Assembly (NCBI RefSeq): GCF_046546475.1 | Contig: NZ_JBKGXS010000008.1 | Location: 1 to 64,000 of the forward strand | Direction of reading: 5' to 3' | Length of the DNA: 64,000 bases | Origin: Pseudonocardia phyllosphaerae | Lineage (GTDB): Bacteria; Actinomycetota; Actinomycetes; Mycobacteriales; Pseudonocardiaceae | Shown here: piece after piece, positions 47,530 through 56,718 of the stretch | How positions within the stretch are numbered: the first letter of the stretch is position 1 | Layout of the letters: the number at the start of each line of letters is the position of its first letter | Notes under the pieces: model-generated | Database searches by the model: none | Told to the model about the DNA's origin: nothing | Seen by the model: only the letters and a program-made list of their open reading frames with translations | Position numbers and translations under genes: made by a program

Positions 47530-49167
47530 ATGCCCGAAGCCCCGCAGGGGCCCGGCGGCGACGGAGCCGGAACCGGCCCCTCGGCGTCCCACCCCGGCCC
47601 GGCATCGCCGCGCGTCGCCGCCGCGGTCGTACTCGCGGCCGGCGCCGGATCGCGGATGCGCTCGGCGACCCCGAAGGTCCTGCACTCCCTGGGCGGGCGC
47701 AGCATGCTCGGCCACGCCCTGCACGCCGCGGGCGGGCTGGGTGCCGAGCACCTGGTCGCCGTCGTCGGCCACCAGCGCGAGACCGTCGAGCAGGCCGTCA
47801 CCGACCTGGCCGCAGAGCTGGACCGCCCGGTCGCCACCGCGGTGCAGGAGCAGCGCCTCGGCACGGGCGACGCCGTCCGCTGCGGGCTCACCGCACTGCC
47901 CGAGGACCTGACCGGCACCGTCCTGGTCACCTACGGCGACGTCCCGCTGCTCGACACCGCGACCCTGTCCGCGCTGGTCACCGAGCACGAGGCCGCCGGT
48001 GCCGCGGTCAGCCTGGTCACCTGCTCCCCCGACGACCCCGCCGGCTACGGCCGCATCGTTCGGGACGCCTCGGGCGCGGTCACCGCGATCGTCGAGCACG
48101 CCGACGCGACGCCCGAGCAGCGCGCGATCACCGAGGTGAACTCCGGGGTCTACGCCTTCGACGCCGCGTTCCTGCGCGAGGGCCTGCGGGGCCTGGCCGC
48201 GCACAACGAGCAGCAGGAGCTCTACCTCACCGACCTCGTCGAGTCCGCGGCCGCCGCGGACCGCGGCGTGCACGCCGTGCAGTGCCCCGACGAGTGGCTG
48301 CTGCGCGGCGTCAACGACCGCGTCCAGCTCGCCGAGCTGCGCGCCGAGCTCAACCGCCGGGTGCTGCGCCGCTGGATGCTCGCGGGCGTCACCGTCGTCG
48401 ACCCGGCCACCACCTGGGTGGACGTGCAGGTCGAGCTCGGGTCCGACGTCGTCCTGCACCCGGGCACCCAGCTGCACGGCACCTGCACCGTCGGCGAGGG
48501 CGCCGAGGTCGGACCGGACACCACGCTGACCTCGTGCGTGATCGGCGCCGGGGCCACGGTGGTCCGCACGCACGGCTCGGACTCCGAGATCGGCGCGAAC
48601 GCCTCGGTCGGCCCGTTCGCCTACCTGCGCCCGGGCGCGACGCTCGGCGAGCGCGGCAAGATCGGCACGTTCGTCGAGGTGAAGAACTCCGACATCGGGG
48701 CAGGCACGAAGGTGCCGCACCTGACCTATGTCGGGGACGCCACGATCGGCGAGATGAGCAACATCGGCGCCTCGTCGGTGTTCGTGAACTACGACGGCGT
48801 CCGCAAGCAGCGCACGACCGTCGGTTCGCACGTCCGGACCGGCTCCGACACCATGTTCATCGCCCCCGTCACGGTGGGGGACGGCGCCTACACCGGCGCC
48901 GGCACGGTGCTCCGCGACGACGTCCCGCCGGGGGCGCTCGCGGTGTCGGGTGGGCCACAGCGCACCATCGAGAACTGGGTGCCGCGCAAGCGACCGGGCA
49001 CCGCGGCCGCCGAGGCGGCCGGACGGGCGGGGGCGACCCCGGCCGGAACAACCGAATCCCAGACGACGGACCCCGCCGGCAACGGCGGCCCGCACCCGCA
49101 CCGGTCCGCCCCCGGGAAGAACACCGGGGACAACAAGGACCTCAGCCGAGGAGGCACCGCACGGTGA
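47530..49167 (+). CDS. glmU: Bifunctional UDP-GlcNAc pyrophosphorylase / GlcN-1-P acetyltransferase
   Basis: GlmU acetylates glucosamine-1-phosphate and then uridylates it, making UDP-GlcNAc for cell wall and mycothiol-related pathways. The 545-residue protein has the uridyltransferase motif VLAAGAGSRMRSATPKVLH (about 35-53) and a left-handed beta-helix acetyltransferase half with FVEVKNSDIGAGTKVPHLTYVGDA. The N-terminus is extended by about 28 disordered residues, and a Pro/Gly/Asn-rich tail of about 60 residues follows the helix. AGGAGG precedes the ATG. The stop overlaps prs (GTGA). Confidence 0.96.
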   Translation: MPEAPQGPGGDGAGTGPSASHPGPASPRVAAAVVLAAGAGSRMRSATPKVLHSLGGRSMLGHALHAAGGLGAEHLVAVVGHQRETVEQAVTDLAAELDRPVATAVQEQRLGTGDAVRCGLTALPEDLTGTVLVTYGDVPLLDTATLSALVTEHEAAGAAVSLVTCSPDDPAGYGRIVRDASGAVTAIVEHADATPEQRAITEVNSGVYAFDAAFLREGLRGLAAHNEQQELYLTDLVESAAAADRGVHAVQCPDEWLLRGVNDRVQLAELRAELNRRVLRRWMLAGVTVVDPATTWVDVQVELGSDVVLHPGTQLHGTCTVGEGAEVGPDTTLTSCVIGAGATVVRTHGSDSEIGANASVGPFAYLRPGATLGERGKIGTFVEVKNSDIGAGTKVPHLTYVGDATIGEMSNIGASSVFVNYDGVRKQRTTVGSHVRTGSDTMFIAPVTVGDGAYTGAGTVLRDDVPPGALAVSGGPQRTIENWVPRKRPGTAAAEAAGRAGATPAGTTESQTTDPAGNGGPHPHRSAPGKNTGDNKDLSRGGTAR

Positions 49168-50144
49168 GCGCGATCGCAGGCACGCCGAAGAAGAACATGA
49201 TGCTCTTCTCGGGGAGGGCCAATCCCGAGCTGGCCGACCAGGTCGCCAAGGAGCTGGACGTCACGGTGACCCCGCAGGCGTCGTACTCCTTCGCGAACGG
49301 CGAGATCTTCTGCCGCTTCGAGGAGTCGGTCCGGGGCAGCGACGCGTTCGTGATCCAGTCGCACTCCGCGCCGATCAACGACGCGATCATGGAGCAGCTG
49401 ATCATGGTCGACGCGCTCAAGCGCGGCTCGGCCAAGCGGATCACCGCCGTCATGCCGTTCTGGGGCTACGCGCGCCAGGACAAGAAGCACCGCGGCCGCG
49501 AGCCCATCTCGGCCCGCCTGGTCGCGGACATGTTCAAGACCGCAGGCGCCGACCGGATCCTGACCCTCGACCTGCACACCGCGCAGATCCAGGGCTTCTT
49601 CGACGGCCCGGTGGACCACCTGTTCGCCCTGCCGGTCCTGGCCCAGTACATCAAGGACACCCGCCCGGACGAGAACTTCGCCGTCGTCTCCCCCGACTCG
49701 GGCCGTGTGCGGCTGGCCGAGCGCTGGGCGGACACCCTCGGCGGCACCCCGCTGGCGTTCATCCACAAGACCCGCGACCCGCTGAAGCCGAACGAGGCCG
49801 TCGCGAACCGTGTGGTCGGTGACATCGAGGGCCGCTGCTGCGTGGTCATCGACGACATGATCGACACCGGTGGCACCGTCGCGAAGGCGGTCAAGGTCCT
49901 GCGCGAGCAGGGCGCGGCCAAGGTGCTCGTCGCCGCCACGCACGGCGTGCTGTCCGGCCCGGCCATCGAGCGCCTGTCCACCTGCGGCGCCGAGGAGGTC
50001 ATCTTCACCGACTCGCTGCCGATCCCGGAGGAGAAGCGCTTCGACGGGATGACCGTGCTCCCGATCGCCCCGCTGCTCGCCGAGGCGATCCACCAGGTCT
50101 TCGAGGACGGCTCGGTCACCAGCCTGTTCGACGGAAACGCCTGA
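49164..50144 (+). CDS. prs: Ribose-phosphate pyrophosphokinase
   Basis: Prs makes PRPP from ribose-5-phosphate and ATP for nucleotides, histidine, tryptophan and NAD. The 326-residue protein has MLFSGRANPELADQVAKEL, the ATP region FWGYARQDKKHRGREPIS, the catalytic flexible loop and the PRPP loop VVIDDMIDTGGTVAKA. The GTG at 49164 overlaps the glmU stop; this glmU-prs coupling is standard in actinobacteria. A strong hairpin follows its stop. Confidence 0.97.
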   Translation: MSAIAGTPKKNMMLFSGRANPELADQVAKELDVTVTPQASYSFANGEIFCRFEESVRGSDAFVIQSHSAPINDAIMEQLIMVDALKRGSAKRITAVMPFWGYARQDKKHRGREPISARLVADMFKTAGADRILTLDLHTAQIQGFFDGPVDHLFALPVLAQYIKDTRPDENFAVVSPDSGRVRLAERWADTLGGTPLAFIHKTRDPLKPNEAVANRVVGDIEGRCCVVIDDMIDTGGTVAKAVKVLREQGAAKVLVAATHGVLSGPAIERLSTCGAEEVIFTDSLPIPEEKRFDGMTVLPIAPLLAEAIHQVFEDGSVTSLFDGNA

Positions 50145-50164
50145 GCGCCCGCGCACGACCACGG

Positions 50165-50194
50165 ACGGCGTCCCACCACCCGGTGGGGCGCCGT
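50165..50194 (+). terminator. Hairpin terminator after prs
   Basis: ACGGCG-T-CCCACC and GGTGGG-G-CGCCGT pair (12 pairs with one internal T/G opposition) around ACCC, 20 bases after the prs stop. It separates glmU-prs from rplY-pth, which then needs its own promoter in 50195-50363. Confidence 0.8.
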
Positions 50195-50363
50195 TCGTCG
50201 TTGCAGGGCCCGGCCCGGGGGTGTAGTGGGGCGGTCCCGTAGACTCGGACCATTCCGCGGCGAGGGCGGGTGCACCACTGACCCGCCGTGATCGACGTGG
50301 GCCGATCCCGGTCGGCTCCTCGCCGCGCGCCTGAACACCGCAGATCTTCGAGGAGCAACTCCC

Positions 50364-51053
50364 GTGGCCCAGACCCGCATCCCCGCCGAGACCCGGACCG
50401 AGTTCGGCAAGGGCGCCGCCCGCCGCACCCGCCGCGCCGGCAAGATCCCCGCCGTTCTCTACGGCCACGGCACCGACCCGGTCCACCTGTCGCTGCCGTC
50501 GCTGGAGTTCGCCGCGGTCGTGCGTGAGCAGGGCCGTAACGCGATCCTCGAGCTCGACGTCGCCGGCTCCAAGCCGCAGCTCGCGCTGACCAAGACCGTG
50601 GTCATCCACCCGCTGCTGCCCTACGTCGAGCACGTCGACCTGCTCGTCATCAAGCGTGGCGAGAAGGTCGAGGTCGAGCTGGACGTCGTCGTCACCGGCG
50701 ACGCCGCCCCGGGCTCCCTGGTCACCCAGGACATGAACACCGTGACGGTCGAGGCCGACGCGCTGAACATCCCGGAGCAGATCGAGGTCTCCGTCGAGGA
50801 CGCCGAGATCGGCACCCAGCTGCACGCCTCGGACCTGGTCCTGCCCAAGGGCGTCGAGCTGCGCACCGACCCCGAGTACCTGGTCGTCCAGGTCGTCGCG
50901 GCGCCGACCGAGGAGGACCTCGAGGCCGAGGTCGACACCGAGGGTGCCGGCGTCGTCGAGGAGCCCTCGGACGACGAGGAGGCCGCCGAGGCCGACTCCG
51001 CCGGGTCCTCCGACGAGGCGAAGGACTCCTCCGAGGACGACTCGGACAAGTGA
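50364..51053 (+). CDS. rplY: 50S ribosomal protein bL25, CTC type
   Basis: The 229-residue protein is the long (Ctc/TL5) form of bL25. The 5S-rRNA-binding domain is residues 1-95 (RTEFGKGAARRTRRAGKIPAVLYGHG), the CTC beta domain about 96-180, and a very acidic Glu/Asp/Ser tail covers the last 50 residues. It binds 5S rRNA; Ctc forms are also stress-linked. The GTG at 50364 follows GAGGAGC. The stop overlaps the pth start by four bases. Confidence 0.95.
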   Translation: MAQTRIPAETRTEFGKGAARRTRRAGKIPAVLYGHGTDPVHLSLPSLEFAAVVREQGRNAILELDVAGSKPQLALTKTVVIHPLLPYVEHVDLLVIKRGEKVEVELDVVVTGDAAPGSLVTQDMNTVTVEADALNIPEQIEVSVEDAEIGTQLHASDLVLPKGVELRTDPEYLVVQVVAAPTEEDLEAEVDTEGAGVVEEPSDDEEAAEADSAGSSDEAKDSSEDDSDK

Positions 51054-51670
51054 GTCCCGCTCCGGGCCCCGCAGGGGCCGTTCCCGCACCGGGCCCCGCC
51101 CTGGTCGTGGGCCTGGGCAACCCGGGCCCGGAGTACGCCGGGACCCGGCACAACGTCGGAACCCGCGTCGCCGAACTGCTGGCGGCGCGGGCCGGCGCGG
51201 GCCGGTTCTCGGTGCAGAAGCGCACCAACGCCGACGTGGCGCAGGGCCGCCTCGCCGGCAGGCCGGTGACCGTGGCCGTCCCGCGGACGTACATGAACGT
51301 CTCGGGCGGCCCGGTCGCCGGGCTCCTGAAGTACTTCTCGATCCCGCCGACCGAGCTGATCGTGATCCACGACGAGCTGGACCTCGACTTCGGTGTCGTC
51401 CGGCTCAAGCGCGGTGGCGGCGAGGGAGGGCACAACGGCCTGCGCTCGATCAGCAAGGCACTGGGAACCAAGGACTACCTGCGGGTCCGGTTCGGGATCG
51501 GCCGCCCGCCCGGCCGTCAGGACCCCGCGGACTACGTGCTCAAGCGGTTCTCCGGCGCGGAGAACAAGGAACTCGACTTCGGCCTCGACCTCGCCGCGGA
51601 CGCCGCCGAGGCGCTGCTGTCCGGCGACCTCGAGACCGCGCAGAACCGCTTCCACCCGCTCTCGGGCTGA
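51050..51670 (+). CDS. pth: Peptidyl-tRNA hydrolase
   Basis: Pth frees tRNA from peptidyl-tRNA that drops off ribosomes. The 206-residue protein has VVGLGNPGPEYAGTRHNVG (with catalytic His and Asn), YMNVSGGPV, IHDELDLDFG and GGGEGGHNGLRSI. The first 18 residues are a Pro/Ala/Gly-rich extension. The GTG overlaps the rplY stop, the common actinobacterial rplY-pth pair. It is convergent with the acyl-AMP ligase, 28 bases apart. Confidence 0.96.
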   Translation: MSPAPGPAGAVPAPGPALVVGLGNPGPEYAGTRHNVGTRVAELLAARAGAGRFSVQKRTNADVAQGRLAGRPVTVAVPRTYMNVSGGPVAGLLKYFSIPPTELIVIHDELDLDFGVVRLKRGGGEGGHNGLRSISKALGTKDYLRVRFGIGRPPGRQDPADYVLKRFSGAENKELDFGLDLAADAAEALLSGDLETAQNRFHPLSG

Positions 51671-51698
51671 CGCCCACCGGCGGGCTCTCCGTCCCCCG

Positions 51699-53375
51699 CT
51701 ACGGCGTGATCAGCTCCGCCGTCGCCGCGCGGCGCAGCTTCCCGGACGGGGTCTTGGGCAGGCTGCCCGGCGCGAGCACCGCGACCTCCGCCGGTCGCAC
51801 CCCCACCGCCGAGACGACGCGGCGCACGACGTCGTCGCGGATCGCCTTCACCGCCTCCTCGGTGTCCGCGCCCTTGGCCTCCACGGCGATCGCGAACGAC
51901 TCCCGCCCGCGGCCCTCCCCCGCCGCGACCCGGACCGCGACGACGTTGCCCGCCCGCACCCCGTCGGCGGCGCCGGCGGCCCGCTCGATGTCGGTCGGGT
52001 AGATGTTGCGGCCACCCATGATGATCACGTCCTTGGTGCGCCCGCAGACGACGACCGCACCGGCCTCGGTCAGGTAGCCCTCGTCGCCGGTGTCGAACCA
52101 GCCGTCGGCGTCCTGCGTGGCGACCGGCCCGTCGACGGTGAGGTAGCCGGGGGTCACCGCGCGCCCGCGCAGCTGCAGCGCGCCGACCTCGCGGGGCCCG
52201 CGCGGTGCGCCGTCGGAGCCGGTCACCCGCACCTCGATCCCGGGCAGCGGCGGGCCGAGCTCCGGGAACTCCCGCGCCGGGCGCTCCGCCGCGGGTTCGG
52301 CGCGGTGGTGTTCCTCCAGCGCGTCGGCCTCCACCCGGTCCACGACGAGCCCCGCCCCGACCGGCGCGAACGACACCCCGAGCGCGGTCTCGGCCATCCC
52401 GTAGGCGCACAGCACCGCACCCGGCCGCAGCCCGAACCGGGCACCGGCGTCGGTGAACGCGGCGACCGCGGCCGGGTCGATCGGCTCGGCGCCGTTGAGC
52501 GCGATCCGCAGCGTCGACAGGTCCAGCGCGCCGTCGTCGACCCGGACGAGCTGGCGGGCCAGCACGGCGTAGGCGAAGTTGGGGGCGGCGGTGACCGTGC
52601 CCCCGTACTTCGAGATCAGCTCGGCCCACAGCCGGGGCCGGGTCAGGAAGTCCGCGGGGGTGACCGACACCAGCTCCAGGCCGACGGTCATCGGCACGGT
52701 CAGGAACCCGACCATCCCCATGTCGTGGAACAGCGGCAGCCACGACACCATCCGGTCCCGCGCGACGTCCAGTTCGGACGCGGCGACCATCGCGGCGATG
52801 TTCGCGTCGAGGTTGGCGTGGGTGATCCGCACGGCCTTCGGGTTGCCGGTCGACCCGCTCGTGAGTTGCAGCAACGCGGTGTCGTCCTCGCCGGCGACGT
52901 CCGCGGACGCGGTCACCGCGGCGGGGTCGCCGTCGAGGTCGGCGAGCATCCGGAACGGCACGCCGCGTTCGGTCAGCACCGGGGCCAGCGCGTCGAACGG
53001 CGGTCCGAGCAGGACCGTCGCCGCACCGATCATGTCGAGAGTGGCGACGGTGTCCTCGGCCCACACCGCGAGGTCGGTGCGCGGCGTCGGCTGGTGCAGC
53101 ATCGTCACGCTGCCACCGCACAGCCACACCGCCTGCACCACCGGGGCGATCTGCGCGGGCTCCCCGGCGAGGACACCGACGGCGGCACCGTCCGGCAGCA
53201 CAGGCTCCCCCGACGGGCCGGGGCGGCGCAGCGCGTCGGCCGCGCCCAGCGCCGCGCGGTGGATCTCCGCCCAGGTCCGGCGGACCGGCTCGTGCGGTTC
53301 ACCGGTCGTCATCCCCCGGGCGTCGCGGTCGGGACCGGTCGCGGACTCCAGCAGCGTCGCCAGGAAGCGGGACAT
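51699..53375 (-). CDS. Fatty acyl-AMP ligase (FadD32/FAAL type)
   Basis: The 558-residue ANL enzyme has the adenylation loop LLQLTSGSTGNPKAV, the FAAL-typical WLPLFHDMGMVGFLTVPM, DTGDEGYLTEAGAVVVCGRTKD, VIIMGGRNIYPTDIE and the catalytic-lysine end LPKTPSGKLRRA. FAALs activate fatty acids as acyl-AMP for polyketide synthases or acyl carrier proteins instead of CoA. No PKS, NRPS or acyl carrier protein gene adjoins it, so its partner must be elsewhere. The ATG at 53375 is the likely start. Confidence 0.88.
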   Translation of the reverse strand: MSRFLATLLESATGPDRDARGMTTGEPHEPVRRTWAEIHRAALGAADALRRPGPSGEPVLPDGAAVGVLAGEPAQIAPVVQAVWLCGGSVTMLHQPTPRTDLAVWAEDTVATLDMIGAATVLLGPPFDALAPVLTERGVPFRMLADLDGDPAAVTASADVAGEDDTALLQLTSGSTGNPKAVRITHANLDANIAAMVAASELDVARDRMVSWLPLFHDMGMVGFLTVPMTVGLELVSVTPADFLTRPRLWAELISKYGGTVTAAPNFAYAVLARQLVRVDDGALDLSTLRIALNGAEPIDPAAVAAFTDAGARFGLRPGAVLCAYGMAETALGVSFAPVGAGLVVDRVEADALEEHHRAEPAAERPAREFPELGPPLPGIEVRVTGSDGAPRGPREVGALQLRGRAVTPGYLTVDGPVATQDADGWFDTGDEGYLTEAGAVVVCGRTKDVIIMGGRNIYPTDIERAAGAADGVRAGNVVAVRVAAGEGRGRESFAIAVEAKGADTEEAVKAIRDDVVRRVVSAVGVRPAEVAVLAPGSLPKTPSGKLRRAATAELITP

Positions 53376-53465
53376 GCCCCGCAGCGTACGGGCGGAGGCC
53401 GCCTCGTGCGGGCGGGAAGCGGCACACGATTCCGGCGGTCCCGGCCCGGCGTAGCATCGCGCACC

Positions 53466-54818
53466 ATGTCCGAGCAGCAGGTTCCCGCCGAGATCGCCGA
53501 CGCCGTCACCGGGGTGCTGCCCGGCGCACGCACCGACCTGGAGGCGCTGGTCCGCATCCCCAGCATCTGGGCCGACCCGGACCACGCCGAGGACACCCGG
53601 CGCTCCGCCGACGCCGTCGCCGCCCTGGCCCGCGACGCCGGCGCCGCGTCGGTCGAGATCCTCTCCGCCGACGGCGGGGCACCGGCCGTCGTCGCGCACT
53701 GGCCGGGCCCGCAGGGCACACCGACGGTGATGCTCTACGCCCACCACGACGTCCAGCCCACCGGCGGGGACGACGAGTGGACCAGCCCGCCGTTCGAGCC
53801 GACCGAGCGCGACGGCCGGCTCTACGGCCGCGGCGCCGCCGACGACAAGGCCGGCGTCATGACCCACCTGGCGGTGCTGCGCTCCTACGGCGGCCGGCCG
53901 CCGGTCGGGGTCACGCTGTTCATCGAGGGCGAGGAGGAGTCCGGCTCCCCCACTCTGAGCGCTCTGCTGGCCGAGCACCACGAGAAGCTCGCCGCGGACG
54001 TCATCGTCATCGCCGACGCGGCCAACCCCTCCGTCGACGTCCCGGCGCTGACCACCAGCCTGCGCGGGCTGGTCGACGTCGTCGTCGACGTGCGGATGCT
54101 GGAGCGCCCGGTGCACTCCGGGGTCTACGGCGGCCCGATCGGCGACGCGCTGACCGCGCTGTGCCGCGGCCTCGCGACGCTGCACGACGACAAGGGCGAC
54201 GTGGCCGTCCCCGGCCTGGTCACCGGCTCGTCGGACGCCCCGGACGTCGACGAGGACACCTACCGCGCCGACGCCGGGCTGCTCGACGGCGTCGAGCTGA
54301 TCGGGACCGGCTCGGTGCCGGAGCGGGTCACGCACAAGCCGGCCGTCGCCGTACTGGGCATCGACGCGCCGAAGGTCTCCGAGGCCGCGAACATCCTGCT
54401 GCCGCGGGCGCGGGCGATGGTGAGCATGCGCCTGGCCCCCGGCCAGGACGCGAAGGAGGCGCAGGCCGCGCTGGCGGAGCACCTGACGGCGAACGTGCCG
54501 TGGGGCGCCCACGTCGAGGTCGAGTCCGGCTCCGGCGTCGCCGAACCGTTCTCGCTGTCCTCGACCGGCGAGGTCTACGACCACGCCCGCACCGCGTTCT
54601 CCTCCGCCTACGGCGAGACCGCCGTCGAGACCGGCATCGGCGGCTCGATCCCGTTCATCGCCGAGTTCGCGCGGACCTTCCCCGGCGCGGCGGTGCTGGT
54701 GACCGGCGTCGGCGACCCGGCCAGCCGCTGGCACGGGATCGACGAGAGCCTGCACCTGGGCATGTTCGGCAAGGGCGTGCTCGCCGAGGCCCTGCTGCTG
54801 CAGCGCCTCGCCGGCTGA
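53466..54818 (+). CDS. M20-family metallopeptidase (dipeptidase)
   Basis: The 450-residue zinc peptidase has YAHHDVQPTGGDDEW (first metal His), RGAADDKAGVMTHL (bridging Asp) and IEGEEESGSPTL (catalytic Glu pair), a dimerisation lid domain about 190-310 and the closing TGVGDPASRWHGIDES. It matches the CNDP/PepV-like dipeptidase branch that cleaves short or modified dipeptides, and glutathione- or mycothiol-linked roles are possible. The ATG at 53466 is divergent from the acyl-AMP ligase with a 90-bp gap. Confidence 0.9.
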   Translation: MSEQQVPAEIADAVTGVLPGARTDLEALVRIPSIWADPDHAEDTRRSADAVAALARDAGAASVEILSADGGAPAVVAHWPGPQGTPTVMLYAHHDVQPTGGDDEWTSPPFEPTERDGRLYGRGAADDKAGVMTHLAVLRSYGGRPPVGVTLFIEGEEESGSPTLSALLAEHHEKLAADVIVIADAANPSVDVPALTTSLRGLVDVVVDVRMLERPVHSGVYGGPIGDALTALCRGLATLHDDKGDVAVPGLVTGSSDAPDVDEDTYRADAGLLDGVELIGTGSVPERVTHKPAVAVLGIDAPKVSEAANILLPRARAMVSMRLAPGQDAKEAQAALAEHLTANVPWGAHVEVESGSGVAEPFSLSSTGEVYDHARTAFSSAYGETAVETGIGGSIPFIAEFARTFPGAAVLVTGVGDPASRWHGIDESLHLGMFGKGVLAEALLLQRLAG

Positions 54819-54859
54819 GCAGGCCCGCCGCCCGGGGCGTCCCGGGCGGCGGCCCCAGC

Positions 54860-54905
54860 CCAGTCAGCGCGGTCCGCGCAGTCAGTGCAGTCAGTCCAGT
54901 CAGCG
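54860..54905. repeat. CAGTCAGYG short tandem repeat
   Basis: Five imperfect copies of a 9-10 bp CAGTCAGTG/CAGTCAGCG unit lie in the 92-bp gap between the M20 peptidase stop and the convergent transpeptidase stop. No gene reads through it. Confidence 0.6.
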
Positions 54906-54910
54906 CAGGG

Positions 54911-55609
54911 TCAGGGCAGGACCTGGACGCTGTCGCCCGGGTTGAGCATCGAGAACACCGTCGCCGACGCACCGCGGGACAGGTGCAGGCACCCGGCCGA
55001 GGCCCGCGACAGGCTTCCCTGGTGGAACGCGACGCCCGGGAAGAAGAACACCGAGTTCGGCATCGGCGCGTCGAACTCGCGGGAGTGATAGTTCGCGTCC
55101 TTCATCGACACCGAGAACGTGCCGACCGGCGTGGGCTCGTCGGAGCGGCCGCCGAGCACCGAGAACGGGCCGAAGACGGTCGTCCCGGCGCCGTCGGTGA
55201 TCCACGCCTTGCCCCGGGACAGGCTCACGCAGGCCTTCACCGTCGGCTCGCACGGCGCCGCGGACGCCTTCTTCGCCGCCGCCCGGCGGGCCTCCTCGGC
55301 CTTCTTCCGGGCCTCCTCGGCCTTCCGCTCGGCCTCGGCGCGTGCGACCTCGCGAGTCACGGCACGGGACGCGGCGGCGGTGTAGTCGGCGGCGGACGGG
55401 TCGACGCCGTCGCCGGAGACGGTCATGGCCGGGATGCGGCTCTGGGCGACGGCGACGCCGGGCAGGGCGCCTCGCACCATCGGGGCACTCGTCGGTGTCG
55501 AGGAGCCCGAGGCGACACCCGCGGTGATCAGCCCGCAGACCAGGATGATCGGGATCAGGACGGCGGCGACCAGCGTGGCCGGGCGACGGGACGTTGACGA
55601 GGAGGACAC
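54911..55609 (-). CDS. L,D-transpeptidase (YkuD) with coiled-coil stalk
   Basis: The 232-residue exported enzyme has an N-terminal membrane anchor (LVAAVLIPIILVCGLITAG), a helical stalk (EVARAEAERKAEEARKKAEE) and a YkuD domain ending in HQGSLSRASAGCLHLSRG. The catalytic motif normally reads SHGCxR; here it is SAGCLHLS, so His is replaced by Ala before Gly-Cys and His replaces Arg. The Cys is present. It may have altered specificity. The GTG at 55609 has no clear ribosome binding site. Confidence 0.85.
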   Translation of the reverse strand: MSSSSTSRRPATLVAAVLIPIILVCGLITAGVASGSSTPTSAPMVRGALPGVAVAQSRIPAMTVSGDGVDPSAADYTAAASRAVTREVARAEAERKAEEARKKAEEARRAAAKKASAAPCEPTVKACVSLSRGKAWITDGAGTTVFGPFSVLGGRSDEPTPVGTFSVSMKDANYHSREFDAPMPNSVFFFPGVAFHQGSLSRASAGCLHLSRGASATVFSMLNPGDSVQVLP

Positions 55610-55835
55610 GAATACACTCCGGGACTGAGCACAGGCACGACGGGATTGCGCGATCAGCCCCTCGCGCCGGGCCGGGGGCCGCCCCGAAGGGCCCGTCCCG
55701 GATCACCGGATCGTATGCCCCGCCAGGGTCTCAAGTCGCGGATCGTGATCGCTCTGCAATCAGCTGTCGCCGAGCGGTCCCCGGGCGGAACGCCTGTCCG
55801 GCATGCCCGGGCGCCGGGGCGGGTACCGCACCTTC

Positions 55836-56669
55836 ATGAGGTTCGGAATCGCCACCTTCGTGACCGACGAGGGCATCCGCCCCGCGCCGCTGGGCCGCGC
55901 GCTCGAGGAGCGCGGGTTCGACTCGGTCTTCCTCGCGGAGCACTCGCACATCCCGACGAGCCGGGAGTCGCCCTACCCCGGCGGCGGGGACCTGCCGCGG
56001 GTCTACTACCGCACGCTCGACCCGTTCGTCACGCTGTCGGCGATGGCGAGCGTGACCACGGACCTGCTGCTGGGCACCGGGATCGTGCTGATGCCGCAGC
56101 GGGACGTGATCCACACGGCGAACGAGTCGGCCAGCCTCGACCTGATCTCCGGCGGCCGGCTGCTCTTCGGCGTCGGCGCGGGCTGGAACCGCGAGGAGAT
56201 GCGCAACCACGGCGCCGATCCGCGCACCCGCGGCAAGAAGATGACCGAGCAGCTCAAGGCGCTCAAGGCGCTGTGGACCGAGGACGAGGCCGAGTTCCAC
56301 GGCGACCACGTGGACATCGAGCGGTCCTACGCGTGGCCGAAGCCGGCCCGCGACCCGCACCCGCCGATCTATCTCGGCGGGGAGAGCGAGGCCGCGCTGA
56401 ACCGGCTCGTCGAGGTCGGCGACGGCTGGCTGCCACGCGGCCAGACCACCTTCGACGAGATCCGCCGGGTCCGCGCCGACCTGGCCGAGCGCGGCAAGCC
56501 CGACGTGCCCACCACGGTGTTCGCCGCCCCCGCCGACCCGGACGCGGTCGCCGGGTACGCCGATGCCGGCGTCGAGCGGGTGACCTTCATGCTCCCGACG
56601 CTGCCGGAGTCGGAAACGCTCGCAAAGCTCGACGAGCTGGCCAAGGTCAAGGAGCAGGCAGGCGGCTGA
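55836..56669 (+). CDS. LLM-class F420-dependent oxidoreductase
   Basis: The 277-residue TIM-barrel luciferase-like enzyme has MRFGIATFVTDEGI, FLAEHSHIPTSRESPYPGGG, TGIVLMPQRDVIHTA and FGVGAGWNREEMRNHG, all typical of F420-binding LLM proteins (TIGR03619 type). The substrate is unknown. ATG 55836 was preferred to the in-frame ATG 55803, which would add an Arg/Gly-rich 11-residue start. It is followed by the AfsR-like regulator after 49 bases on the same strand. Confidence 0.88.
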   Translation: MRFGIATFVTDEGIRPAPLGRALEERGFDSVFLAEHSHIPTSRESPYPGGGDLPRVYYRTLDPFVTLSAMASVTTDLLLGTGIVLMPQRDVIHTANESASLDLISGGRLLFGVGAGWNREEMRNHGADPRTRGKKMTEQLKALKALWTEDEAEFHGDHVDIERSYAWPKPARDPHPPIYLGGESEAALNRLVEVGDGWLPRGQTTFDEIRRVRADLAERGKPDVPTTVFAAPADPDAVAGYADAGVERVTFMLPTLPESETLAKLDELAKVKEQAGG

Positions 56670-56718
56670 GAGTCCCCGGGGGGTCACGGCGCCGCGCCGG
56701 GGACGTGCCCCGGGCAGA

